From assembly GCA_020697635.1 (NCBI GenBank), contig JAEHCT010000001.1:1-38144 (forward strand): 38,144 nucleotides of DNA, read 5' to 3'. Below, one piece after another: positions 23,457-31,769 of the stretch. The notes beneath the pieces were generated by a model that saw nothing but the letters and a program-made list of their open reading frames with translations, had not been told where the DNA came from and did no database searches. Position 1 is the first letter of the stretch. Every line of letters starts with the position of its first letter. A program made the translations under genes and the position numbers. This stretch comes from Candidatus Bathyarchaeota archaeon. GTDB taxonomy: Archaea > Thermoproteota > Bathyarchaeia > TCS64.

Positions 23457-23463
23457 CCTTTTT
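23457..23463 (+). terminator. T-tract after cysS
   Basis: CCCC followed by five T begins 3 bases after the stop codon. It is a likely U-tract terminator with no hairpin. Confidence 0.4.
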
Positions 23464-23550
23464 CTGATCGTCTCAAGTCTTCACTTCTCGACGCTCTACT
23501 GAAACCCCTCATACACGTCCCATGTGTTCATCGCAGCCCGGTTCGAAGAC

Positions 23551-23558
23551 TTTTATCC
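23551..23558 (+). promoter_or_regulatory. TATA box of the M20 amidohydrolase (leaderless)
   Basis: TTTTATCC is centred 26 bases before ATG 23580. With no ribosome site in between, a leaderless message is expected. Confidence 0.5.
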
Positions 23559-23579
23559 TCACAAACGGCTGTCAAAAGT

Positions 23580-25043
23580 ATGACGCGTTTAACCAAGGAG
23601 AAACAATCAACCTTGGACTGGCTCGAGGAGAACTCCGCCGAGATGTACGGGATGAGCGACACCATCTTCAAGTGGGCGGAGCCGGGCCTCAGGGAGTACA
23701 GGAGCAGCAGGCTCCTCGCCGAGTACATGGAGGGGAACGGCTTCACGGTGGAAACGGGCGTCGCCGACATGCCCACGGCTTTCACGTGCACTTGGGGCGA
23801 CGGGGGCCCCGTAATAGGGTTCTTCGCCGAGTACGACGCAACGCCGGGGCACAGCCAGAGGCCGGTGCCCTACATGGAGCCCGACGTGCCCCACGGCCCC
23901 GGGTTCACTGACGCCCACAACATGCTTGGGGTGGCGGGCTGCTTCGCCGCCGTGGCGCTCCGTGACGCCTCCTTGGAGCACGGGCTCCCTGTACGCATCA
24001 GGCTCCTGGGGACGCCAGCGGAGAAGCTCTGCGTCGGGAAGCCATACATGGCGAGGGACGGGTTCTTCGACGGCATGGACGCACTGCTGGCGTGGCACCC
24101 CGGCGGCCCGACCACTGTGCTCGGGGAGGTGTGGCCCCGGACCTATAAGAGCATGGTCTTCACCTTCAAGGTGGACGCCGCCGCGGAAGGCCAGAGTGGC
24201 GCCGTCACGTACCCAGGCGCCCTAGACGCCGCTGTCCTGATGTATAACAACGTGAACATGATGAAGGAGCACATGCCCGCGCTGATGAGACGCGGCGGCA
24301 GCATCAACGAGTTCATCATGACCGGTGGCCAATGCACCGTCGCCAACCCGGTGCTCAGCCAGATCGTTTACGCGTGGAGGAACAGCAGCCTCGCGGATCA
24401 GGAGGCAGTGGGTAGTGTCGTGGAGCGGTGCGCCCGAGGAGCCGCATTGGTGGCTGACTGTCTGATGGAGCCCAGGGTCATCACCGCCGTCCGCACCGGG
24501 CTGCCCAACACCGTGATGAAGGACGTGGTGTGGAGGCACCTCAACGAGGTGGGTCCGCCGGCGTACACCGAGGAGGACAAGGAGTTCGCCCGCGCCATAC
24601 AGTGCACCATGGGCGTGAATCCCATGGAGGAGCCGCTGTACACCGAGGTAGTGCCGCCGGAGAAGGCGTACGGGGACTTCCACCCGGCCGATGACGTCAA
24701 CGAGTTCACGTGGCACTGCCCCACGGCGCGCCTCTACGTCAGCAAGGCCCTGGCCCCCGCCCCCGGCGTCAGGTACCCGCGCTGGGCGAGCAGCGCCCTC
24801 TGCGGAGTCGGCGTCACCCACAGGATGGGAGTGTGCGCCGCCCAGGTGCTCAGCTTGAGCGCCGTGGAGCTCCTCCTGAAGCCTACGCTGCTGAAGGAGG
24901 CGAAGACGGAGTTTCGGGAGAGGAAGAGGAGACACGACGAGAAGCCGCTGCTTCCCATGGGACTAAAGCCGCCAACGGAGCTGCGTTGGCCAGAGTGGGT
25001 GAGCAGGCCCGGCGAGGAATGGTGGATACCACCGACGCGGTGA
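23580..25043 (+). CDS. M20-family amidohydrolase, AbgB-like (N-acyl/aminobenzoyl-amino-acid hydrolase)
   Basis: 487 residues. The chain follows the AbgB/amidohydrolase layout: an N-terminal helix with EENSAEMYGMSDTIFKWAEPG, a catalytic stretch GFFAEYDATPGHSQR, DAHNMLGVAGCFAAV, and GTPAEKLCVGKPYMARDG. ALLAWHPGGPT and a lid domain follow, then a late VSKALAPAPGVRYPRW. The usual GHACGHN metal motif reads HGPGFTDAHNMLG, so the first histidine ligands are partly changed. The family splits amide bonds of N-acyl amino acids, p-aminobenzoyl-glutamate or indole-acetyl-aspartate. The substrate here is unknown. It stands alone between cysS and the BMP transporter. Confidence 0.82.
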   Translation: MTRLTKEKQSTLDWLEENSAEMYGMSDTIFKWAEPGLREYRSSRLLAEYMEGNGFTVETGVADMPTAFTCTWGDGGPVIGFFAEYDATPGHSQRPVPYMEPDVPHGPGFTDAHNMLGVAGCFAAVALRDASLEHGLPVRIRLLGTPAEKLCVGKPYMARDGFFDGMDALLAWHPGGPTTVLGEVWPRTYKSMVFTFKVDAAAEGQSGAVTYPGALDAAVLMYNNVNMMKEHMPALMRRGGSINEFIMTGGQCTVANPVLSQIVYAWRNSSLADQEAVGSVVERCARGAALVADCLMEPRVITAVRTGLPNTVMKDVVWRHLNEVGPPAYTEEDKEFARAIQCTMGVNPMEEPLYTEVVPPEKAYGDFHPADDVNEFTWHCPTARLYVSKALAPAPGVRYPRWASSALCGVGVTHRMGVCAAQVLSLSAVELLLKPTLLKEAKTEFRERKRRHDEKPLLPMGLKPPTELRWPEWVSRPGEEWWIPPTR

Positions 25044-25103
25044 GCCACGGCGTCGAGCCTCTTCCCGCTTTATGCATCTGAGTCGCCGGGAAAGAACGAT
25101 ACC

Positions 25104-25175
25104 CTATATAACACATTCGGGGATTCGTCGCAAATACTTTAAGGAAAAAAGTGAACCTTCATTCACCGAAAGGTG
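25104..25175 (+). promoter_or_regulatory. Promoter and leader of the BMP transporter, with alternative hairpins over the ribosome site
   Basis: TATA-like CTATATAA (25104-25111) predicts a start near 25134. In the leader, CACC-GAAA-GGTG (25164-25175) is a GNRA-tetraloop hairpin that hides the GGTG ribosome site. GTGAA (25151-25155) can instead pair with TTCAC (25162-25166), using the same bases. A second TATA-like ACTTTAAGG (about 25136-25144) would give a leader without the first hairpin arm. Confidence 0.4.
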
Positions 25176-25180
25176 TTAAA

Positions 25181-26356
25181 ATGTCAAGGGATACTGAGAA
25201 AATATATATTGGCGCAATGGCTGTCATCGTTGTCACATATCTAATATGGCTGGGGCTGGCTGTTAGCGGCGGCATGAGACCCGCTGCGCCAACAGGCGAC
25301 ACTGTCACAAAAGCCGAGTACGATGCACTTCGTGATCAACTGTCTCAGGTGGAGGCACAGCTATCACAGGTCCAAGCTGAGCTAGACGAGGCGCAGGCAC
25401 AGATAACGTTGCTGAGCAAGCCTCCGAAAGTTGGACTCGTCTTAGCGACCGGCGGCCTTGGCGACAAATCGTTCAACGACATCAGCTTCGCAGGCTGCGT
25501 CAGAGCTCAAGAGGAGCTTGGCGTGGAGTTCGACTATGTTGAGCCCACCGCCATCGCCGAGTACGAGGGTTACCATAGAGACTTTGCCATGAGCGGCGAG
25601 TACATGCTCATCATATGCATCGGGTTCGACCAAGCCGACGCCTTGGCGACGGTCGCGACGGAGTACCCCGACCAGAACTTCGCCATCGTAGACATGGTGG
25701 TTGACGCCCCCAACGTGGCGAGCCTGACTTTCGCCGCCAACGAGGGCAGCTTCCTCCTAGGCGTCGTGGCGGGCCTGACCACCGAGACGGGGAAGGTTGG
25801 ATTCGTCGGAGGCATGGACATCCCCCTCATCAGAGACTTCTTCGAAGGATATGAGGCCGGCGCGCTCTGGGCAAACCCGGAGATGGAGGTGCTTGAGCCC
25901 GTGTTCGTCGGCGACTGGGGCGACCTAACCAAAGGCAAGGAGCTAGCGACGAGCCTAATCGAGGCCGGCGCAGACGGCATCTTCGCTGCGGCTGGCGGCA
26001 GCGGGCTAGGAGCCCTAGGGGCTTGCGACGAGCTGGACGTCACAGGGTACGGCGTCGACGCGTGTCAGTGCTACCTCAACGACAACATGCTGGCATCAAT
26101 GACTAAACGCGTGGACAACGCGGTTTACAAGATGATCCTCGATGCGCGGGTTGACGTGTTCCAACCCGGCTTCTACGGCGGCGGTCTAGCCGACGGATGG
26201 GTAGGCATGTGCCGTCTATCCGACGAGGAGGCGCTCTGGGAGGAGACGTTCGACTTCGTGCACCCCGAGATAACGGAGGACATCTTGAACAAGGTCATCG
26301 AGGCCAAGAACAAGATCATCGGCGGAGACATCACGGTACCGACAGGATACGACTAA
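25181..26356 (+). CDS. BMP-family ABC transporter substrate-binding protein (nucleoside-type)
   Basis: 391 residues from ATG 25181, 5 bases after GGTG; GTG 25151 is in frame but has no ribosome site. An N-terminal membrane anchor (about 9-30, IGAMAVIVVTYLIWLG) is followed by a heptad-repeat stalk (QLSQVEAQLSQVQAELDEA). The BMP domain comes next: VGLVLATGGLGDKSFNDISF, SLTFAANEGSFLLGVVAG, GKVGFVGGMDIPLIRDFFEG and ADGIFAAAGGSGLGA. These motifs match BMP/PnrA lipoproteins, which bind purine nucleosides. The coiled stalk replaces a lipid anchor. Confidence 0.92.
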   Translation: MSRDTEKIYIGAMAVIVVTYLIWLGLAVSGGMRPAAPTGDTVTKAEYDALRDQLSQVEAQLSQVQAELDEAQAQITLLSKPPKVGLVLATGGLGDKSFNDISFAGCVRAQEELGVEFDYVEPTAIAEYEGYHRDFAMSGEYMLIICIGFDQADALATVATEYPDQNFAIVDMVVDAPNVASLTFAANEGSFLLGVVAGLTTETGKVGFVGGMDIPLIRDFFEGYEAGALWANPEMEVLEPVFVGDWGDLTKGKELATSLIEAGADGIFAAAGGSGLGALGACDELDVTGYGVDACQCYLNDNMLASMTKRVDNAVYKMILDARVDVFQPGFYGGGLADGWVGMCRLSDEEALWEETFDFVHPEITEDILNKVIEAKNKIIGGDITVPTGYD

Positions 26357-26401
26357 GGAAAACACTTTAACCTCTACTCTCTCACCTTTTTTCAGTTTCA
26401 A

Positions 26402-27916
26402 ATGACCTCAGCCATACAGATGGTGGACATCACCAAGACTTTTCCCGGCGTGACGGCTAACGACAACATCGACTTCTCCGTTGATAAAGCCGAGATCCAT
26501 GGGCTGCTGGGGGAGAACGGGGCTGGAAAATCCGTTCTCATGAGCATACTCTACGGTCTCTACAAGCCGGACAGCGGAGACATACTGGTGGACGGCGAGA
26601 AGGTGGATATCTCTGGGCCCTCAGACGCCATGAGGCTCGGCATAGGGATGGTCCACCAGCACTTCATGCTGGTCCCCAGCCTCACAGTGGTGGAGAACGT
26701 CATCCTAGGGAGGGAGCCCACCGTCAATGGGGTGACGCTGGACATGGAGAGGATGCTCAGAGACGTGGCTGAGTCATGTAAGAGGTATAAGCTGGACGTC
26801 GACATCGAGGCCCCGGTATACCAGCTTCCGGTGGGAGTACAGCAGAGAGTGGAGATACTGAAGGCCCTCTACAGGGGCGCGGACGTCCTGATACTGGACG
26901 AGCCGACGTCAGTCCTCACCCCCGGAGAGACCGAGGAGCTGTTCAACGCAGTCAGGGAGCTCAAGGCCGACGGCAAGACCGTCATCTTCATCAGCCACAA
27001 ACTGAGGGAGGTCCTCGCCATCTGCGACAGGATCACGGTGCTGAAGAGGGGAAAAGTCGTTGGCACGGTACTGGCCGCGGAGACAGGCGAGGGGCAGCTG
27101 GCGGAGATGATGGTGGGCCGCAAGATCGTCTACGAGTTCACCAAGGAGGCCGAGTGCGGCCTCGAGCCCGTGCTGAGGCTTGAGGGCCTCGAGTGCCTAA
27201 GCGACCGTGGAATCCCAGCGTTACGCGGACTAGACCTCGACTTATGCGGCTCGGAGATTCTCGGAGTGGCGGGGGTGGAGGGAAACGGGCAGACCGAGCT
27301 CGTCGAGGCGGTGATGGGACTCAGGGAGTTGACTGGCGGCAGCGTCAAACTCGACGGCCAGGACATCACGGACACGCAGCCCAAAACGAGAATACAGATG
27401 GGAGTTAGCCACATCCCCGAGGATAGACATAAACGTGCCATCGTGCCCGACTTCAGCGTCCTTGAGAACTTGGTGCTCGGCAGCCAGAGGGACAGATTCA
27501 CAAGGAACGGGGTCAGCATCGACTTCGCCGAGGCTAAACGGTTCTCAACGGACATGATAAATGACTACCAGATAGCCACCCCCGGCCCCGAGACCCTGAT
27601 AAGGTATCTATCCGGAGGCAACCAGCAGCGCGTCGTCGTCGCCAGGGAGTTCAGCAGAGACCCCCCGGTCGTGATCGCCGCGCAGCCAACTAGGGGGCTG
27701 GACGTAGGCGCGACGGAGTACGTGCGTCGCAAACTTGTCGAGATGAGGGATCATGGAGCCGGTGTGCTGCTGATCTCCGCGGACCTAGACGAGATCTGGG
27801 CGCTCAGCGACAGGGTGGCTGTCATCTATGAGGGGAGTATCGTCGCGGTAAAGGCCGTCGACGAGACAGATGTACAGGAGATAGGCTTGCTCATGGCGGG
27901 TGGCGGCAATGAGTGA
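26402..27916 (+). CDS. BMP/nucleoside-type ABC transporter, tandem ATP-binding protein
   Basis: 504 residues with two ABC domains. Domain 1: Walker A GENGAGKS (37-44), signature-region LPVGVQQRVEILKAL and Walker B VLILDEPTSVLTP. Domain 2: an altered Walker A (GVEGNGQTELVEAV), a canonical signature YLSGGNQQRVVVAREF and PPVVIAAQPTRGLDVGA. One intact and one altered site is normal for the sugar/nucleoside importer class. No strong ribosome site precedes ATG 26402. A T-rich tract and a possible TATA (CTTTAACC, about 26364) lie between it and the binding-protein gene, so it may also have its own promoter. Confidence 0.93.
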   Translation: MTSAIQMVDITKTFPGVTANDNIDFSVDKAEIHGLLGENGAGKSVLMSILYGLYKPDSGDILVDGEKVDISGPSDAMRLGIGMVHQHFMLVPSLTVVENVILGREPTVNGVTLDMERMLRDVAESCKRYKLDVDIEAPVYQLPVGVQQRVEILKALYRGADVLILDEPTSVLTPGETEELFNAVRELKADGKTVIFISHKLREVLAICDRITVLKRGKVVGTVLAAETGEGQLAEMMVGRKIVYEFTKEAECGLEPVLRLEGLECLSDRGIPALRGLDLDLCGSEILGVAGVEGNGQTELVEAVMGLRELTGGSVKLDGQDITDTQPKTRIQMGVSHIPEDRHKRAIVPDFSVLENLVLGSQRDRFTRNGVSIDFAEAKRFSTDMINDYQIATPGPETLIRYLSGGNQQRVVVAREFSRDPPVVIAAQPTRGLDVGATEYVRRKLVEMRDHGAGVLLISADLDEIWALSDRVAVIYEGSIVAVKAVDETDVQEIGLLMAGGGNE

Positions 27917-28973
27917 GCGATTGACTGCGGCTGTCAGGCGTGTTTTCGGCGGAGGAGACGGCCTCCAGGGACTGATGATCCAGGTAGCCGCGATCCTGAT
28001 CGCGTTCATAGTGGGCGCCGCTGTGCTCGCCGTGACGGGTTACAGCCCAGTGGACGCCTACGTCTCCATGGCGTCAGGGGCCTTCGGGAGCAGCTACGGC
28101 GTGGGCCAGACGCTGACGCAGGCCACACCCATAGTGTTCACGAGCATAGCGTTCCTCATCGGCCTGAAGGCGGGGCTGTTCAACATAGGCATCGAAGGCC
28201 AGTTCCTCATGGGGGCCATGGGGGCTACCCTGGCAGGCGTCTACCTGGACGGGCTCCCTTGGGTGATCCATGTACCGTTGACCATCCTGGTTGGCATGAT
28301 AGCAGGGGCACTCTGGTCGCTGATACCCGCCGTGTTGAAGTCTCGTTTCGACGCCCACGAGGTCATCACCACCATGATGCTGAGCTACGTGGCCACACAC
28401 TTCACGAGCTACCTGGTGAACTACCCCTTCAAGGCTCCCGGGTGGGTGGCCCAGTCGCTGAAGATCAGCGGCTCAGCGGAGCTGCCGCGGATTCTGCCGC
28501 CCACACAGCTGAGCGCAGCCATATTCGTCGCGGTGATAGTCACCGTGGCGAGCACGTACTTCCTCCAGAAGACGATCATGGGCTACGAGCTTCGAGCCAC
28601 GGGGCTTAACCCGTCCGCCGCGGAGAACGCCGGCATCAGCATAGACAGGAACATCCTCGTCTCCATGGCGTTGAGCGGCGCAGTGGCGGGGCTAGGCGGC
28701 GCCTGCGAGGTGATGGGCATACACAGGAGGTTCATACAGGGCTTCAGCCCGGGCTACGGCTGGGACGGCCTCGCCGTGGCCCTCGTCGGGGGCCTCAACC
28801 CGGTGGGAAGCTTCTTCGCCTCGGTCTTATTCGGGGCGCTCCGCAGCGGAGGGATGATCATGACCCGTGCCACAGGTGTGCCCCTCGACATCGTCAAGAT
28901 ACTCCAGGCCCTGGTCATAATGTTCGTGGCGGCCCCCAAGCTGATAAGGGCGCTGCTCAGGAGGGAGCGGTGA
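27909..28973 (+). CDS. BMP/nucleoside-type ABC transporter permease 1
   Basis: 354 residues from ATG 27909, 6 bases after GGTG; GTG 27900 is an alternative start. It overlaps the ATPase gene by 8 bases. About 9-10 hydrophobic helices are visible. The conserved branched-chain/ribose-type permease region is LKAGLFNIGIEGQFLMGAMG, with the coupling region LRATGLNPSAAENAGISI and a late YGWDGLAVALVGGLNPVG. It pairs with permease 2 to form the pore. Confidence 0.92.
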   Translation: MSERLTAAVRRVFGGGDGLQGLMIQVAAILIAFIVGAAVLAVTGYSPVDAYVSMASGAFGSSYGVGQTLTQATPIVFTSIAFLIGLKAGLFNIGIEGQFLMGAMGATLAGVYLDGLPWVIHVPLTILVGMIAGALWSLIPAVLKSRFDAHEVITTMMLSYVATHFTSYLVNYPFKAPGWVAQSLKISGSAELPRILPPTQLSAAIFVAVIVTVASTYFLQKTIMGYELRATGLNPSAAENAGISIDRNILVSMALSGAVAGLGGACEVMGIHRRFIQGFSPGYGWDGLAVALVGGLNPVGSFFASVLFGALRSGGMIMTRATGVPLDIVKILQALVIMFVAAPKLIRALLRRER

Positions 28974-29899
28974 TGGTGGAGCTCTTAGACCTGATAAACA
29001 CGGGGCTCTTCGCGGCCGCGATCCGTATGGCGACGCCTATCGCTTACGCGGCGCTCGGCGGGATGTTCAGCGAGCGCGTCGGCGTCATGAACATCGGGCT
29101 GGAGGGAATCATGCTGACGAGCGCTTTCGGCGGAGTAGCAGTCAGCTACTACACTGGCAGCGCGTGGCTGGGCGTCGTGGCCGCCGTGCTCGTGGGAGGA
29201 TTACTCGGTCTGTTCCACGCCATAATCACGGTGAAGTACGCCGGAGACCAGGTGGTGAGCGGAACCGGCATAAACATCCTGGCTGCGGGGTTCACCGCCT
29301 ACATGAGTCAGGTGATCTGGGGAACCAGAGGCTCGTCCGACGCCGTCAACAGCATACCGGACCTGACTATCCCCGTGCTCAAACAGATACCCGTGCTGGG
29401 GGAGGTGTTCGGCACCCACTCGCCTCTCGTCTACCTGATGCCCATAATCACAGCCGCCAGCTACTACGTGCTCTTCAAGACGCCCCTCGGTCTCAGGATA
29501 AGGGCCGTCGGTGAGCACCCCACGGCGGCGGAGACGGCCGGCGTCGACGTGGTGAAGATAAAGTACATGTGTATTATTCTGAGTGGTATGCTTGCGGGCA
29601 TCGGTGGCGCGTTCCTAAGCCTCAGCCACCTGAACGTCTTCAACAAGGGTATGACCGGTGGACGAGGCTTCATAGCCATGGCCGCCATGATCTTCGGGAA
29701 GTGGATGCCTTTCAGCGTCTTCGGGGCGAGCCTCCTCTTCGGGTTCGCTGACGCCCTGCAGATGAGGCTCCAGAGCCTGGGGATACTGCCGCCCCAGATA
29801 ATACTGGCCATCCCCTACGTGCTCACGGTGGCGATCCTGGCGGGCGTCGTCGGCAAGGCCAAGCCACCCAGCGACTACAAGCCCTACGAGAAGGAGTAG
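28973..29899 (+). CDS. BMP/nucleoside-type ABC transporter permease 2
   Basis: 308 residues from ATG 28973 (GTG 28970 is also possible); the stop of permease 1 overlaps it by one base. It is shorter than permease 1, as usual for the YufQ-like partner. It shows MFSERVGVMNIGLEGIML, RIRAVGEHPTAAETAGVDVVK and GRGFIAMAAMIFGKWMPF. The stop codon abuts the stop of the convergent phosphorylase gene (no gap). Confidence 0.92.
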   Translation: MVELLDLINTGLFAAAIRMATPIAYAALGGMFSERVGVMNIGLEGIMLTSAFGGVAVSYYTGSAWLGVVAAVLVGGLLGLFHAIITVKYAGDQVVSGTGINILAAGFTAYMSQVIWGTRGSSDAVNSIPDLTIPVLKQIPVLGEVFGTHSPLVYLMPIITAASYYVLFKTPLGLRIRAVGEHPTAAETAGVDVVKIKYMCIILSGMLAGIGGAFLSLSHLNVFNKGMTGGRGFIAMAAMIFGKWMPFSVFGASLLFGFADALQMRLQSLGILPPQIILAIPYVLTVAILAGVVGKAKPPSDYKPYEKE

Positions 29900-30649
29900 C
29901 TATCCCTCGTCCAGTAGTTGGACGGCTCGGACGGCGACCCTTATCTCGTCATCGATGCTCTTTTGGACTCTGTCCGCGAACTCGCCGCTCATCTCCCCGG
30001 GCTCGAACTCGCCCTTCCCGGTGCCCTTGAATATGTTGCCATCAACGACGCAGATGGCCCCCGCCCGTTTGCCGCGGACGCTGGCGAGGGTGAACATGAG
30101 GCTGGCCTCCATCTCGATGCTCAGCACGTTGGCTTCCCCGAACATCCGGAGCACCTCGTCGTTGCCGCCGTAGAACGCGTCTGTGCTGATGATGATCCCG
30201 TGGTGCACCTCTACCCCCAGCTCGTCGGCCGCCTCAAGGAGGGCGTTCACCGCCTCGATGCTGGCCACCGCCGGGTACTCGGCCGGCACATAAGTCTTGC
30301 TGGTGCCCTCCCACCTGACCGCCCCCGTGGCCACCACGATGTCGCCGCTGTCGAGGTGCGGCACTAGGGCCCCAGTGGTACCTACCCGGATGAAGGTGTC
30401 CGCCCCGATGTTCATAAGCTCCTCAATGGCGATGGCCGTCGAGGGGCACCCGATGCCGCCGCCGCAGGCGCTGACGCCCACGCCCTTCGTCTCCCCGGTG
30501 TAGGTCACGTATCCACGGTAGTCAGCCACCATCTCGGCGCTGTCCCAGTGGCCGGCGATCCTCTTCACCCGGCTCGGGTCACCGCTTATCAGGACGTACC
30601 TGGCGACATCGCCTACACCGCACATTATGTGAGGCTGAATCCGCTTCAT
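29900..30649 (-). CDS. Uridine phosphorylase/purine nucleoside phosphorylase family protein
   Basis: 249 residues from ATG 30649. An earlier in-frame start at 30760 adds 37 residues that do not look like the family and would lie upstream of the promoter. Motifs: phosphate-loop SGDPSRVKRIAGHWD (Arg27), substrate site GGGIGCPSTAIAIEELMNIG, FIRVGTTGAL and the ribose-site glutamate in VLSIEMEASLMFTLAS. It splits nucleosides with phosphate into a base and ribose-1-phosphate. Convergent with a nucleoside-type transporter, it probably handles the imported nucleosides. Uridine or purine specificity cannot be told. Confidence 0.9.
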   Translation of the reverse strand: MKRIQPHIMCGVGDVARYVLISGDPSRVKRIAGHWDSAEMVADYRGYVTYTGETKGVGVSACGGGIGCPSTAIAIEELMNIGADTFIRVGTTGALVPHLDSGDIVVATGAVRWEGTSKTYVPAEYPAVASIEAVNALLEAADELGVEVHHGIIISTDAFYGGNDEVLRMFGEANVLSIEMEASLMFTLASVRGKRAGAICVVDGNIFKGTGKGEFEPGEMSGEFADRVQKSIDDEIRVAVRAVQLLDEG

Positions 30650-30698
30650 AGACCAGACTCCTCGGTGGAGGGTATAAGCTTGGCTGTAGGAGGCTGGG

Positions 30699-30704
30699 TT
30701 TAAA
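30699..30704. promoter_or_regulatory. Shared TTTAAA box between divergent phosphorylase and MBL genes
   Basis: GTTTAAAG is nearly symmetric. It lies 50 bases from the phosphorylase ATG and 33 bases from the MBL TTG. It can act as a TATA box in both directions, giving a leader of about 25 bases on one side and a nearly leaderless message on the other. Confidence 0.4.
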
Positions 30705-30736
30705 GGTGAGCACGGCTTCCCATAGGCTGAACTCAC

Positions 30737-31705
30737 TTGAAGGTCGCCGAAGACATACACCGGCTTACAGTGCCCATGGAGAGAAACCCCCTAGGGAAGA
30801 CGTACAGCTACCTCTTCACCGAGTCCAAGACACTCATAGACACGGGGGTCCCCACGGACAGCGCATACCAGGGACTCACGGAGGAGCTCAAGCTGCACGG
30901 CATGAAACCCCAGGACGTAGAGAGAGTCATCCTCACCCATCTCCACAACGACCACATAGGCCTGGCCAAGACCCTACAGGAGTACGGCGCCGAGATAGTC
31001 GCAAGCCAGGTGGCAGCCGAGAAACAGGAGGCTGTGAAGCTTCAGCAGGAGAACTTCTTCGAGCTCACCGTAGACGAGACCAGGCTCTTCGGCGGCGAGC
31101 AGTTCCTCCAGTACCTCCAGCGCTACAGGCGGGCGTTCAGGGACTTCCCCGAGCCCCTCAGGATCGACAGGACGCTGCGCGACGGTGAGACCATAGAACT
31201 CAACGGCAAGGAGATGACCGTAATCTGGACCCCCGGCCATGCACACGAGCACATCGTCGTCCACGACCACGCCGACAGGCTGCTGTTCAGCGGCGACCAC
31301 GTCCTACCCAAGATAACCAGCCACGTCGCCCTCCACAGCTACGAGGACAGGGACCCACTGTGCGACTACCTGAAGAGCCTAGACAAGGTCAAGGACCTGG
31401 ACGTCGACACGGTCTACCCGGCCCACGAGTGGGAGTTCAGCAACCTGGCTGACCGCATCGAGCAACTCAACCATCACCACAGAAACAGGCTCCAGGAGAT
31501 GAAGGACACGCTGCAGGACGGCCCCAAGACCATATACGACATCGGAAGCAGGGCCCACTGGGAGAGCCGGCCGTGGCCAGAGATGAGCTTCTGGACCAAG
31601 CGCATGGCGGCAACAGAGACCTACGCCCACCTCGTCTACCTGCGAAACAGAGAAGAGGTCGCCGAAACCAAGAAAGACGGAATCCTATACTATAGTCTAG
31701 CTTGA
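30737..31705 (+). CDS. Metallo-beta-lactamase-fold hydrolase
   Basis: 322 residues from TTG 30737. The first in-frame ATG (30776) would remove the first beta strand. The zinc-binding set is complete: THLHNDH (67-73), His168 in TPGHAHEHIVV, Asp187 in FSGDHVLP and His230 in YPAHEWEF. The C-terminal helix-rich tail (about 240-322) is typical of the glyoxalase II-like/arylsulfatase-side members. The reaction could be on a thioester, lactone or phosphodiester; I cannot tell which. It is divergent from the nucleoside phosphorylase and ends at a strong hairpin. Confidence 0.87.
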   Translation: MKVAEDIHRLTVPMERNPLGKTYSYLFTESKTLIDTGVPTDSAYQGLTEELKLHGMKPQDVERVILTHLHNDHIGLAKTLQEYGAEIVASQVAAEKQEAVKLQQENFFELTVDETRLFGGEQFLQYLQRYRRAFRDFPEPLRIDRTLRDGETIELNGKEMTVIWTPGHAHEHIVVHDHADRLLFSGDHVLPKITSHVALHSYEDRDPLCDYLKSLDKVKDLDVDTVYPAHEWEFSNLADRIEQLNHHHRNRLQEMKDTLQDGPKTIYDIGSRAHWESRPWPEMSFWTKRMAATETYAHLVYLRNREEVAETKKDGILYYSLA

Positions 31706-31740
31706 GAAGGGGTGCCCCCTTCCCTCCCCAGGAAGGGGGC
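31706..31740. terminator. GC-rich hairpin between convergent genes
   Basis: GCCCCCTTCC (31714-31723) and GGAAGGGGGC (31731-31740) are a perfect 10-bp stem with a 7-base loop. GAAGGGG (31706-31712) can instead pair with CCCCTTC (31716-31722) in a 7-bp stem with a 3-base loop, excluding the first. No long U tract follows on either strand, so it may block converging polymerases or protect 3' ends rather than terminate by itself. Confidence 0.55.
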
Positions 31741-31769
31741 GAATGGGGGAGTTATTTGGGGAGAGTGAT

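Noticed and set aside
30650..30760. 37-residue N-terminal extension of the nucleoside phosphorylase
   Set aside because: It crosses the shared promoter region; ATG 30649 has a GAGG-type ribosome site and matches the usual start of the family.
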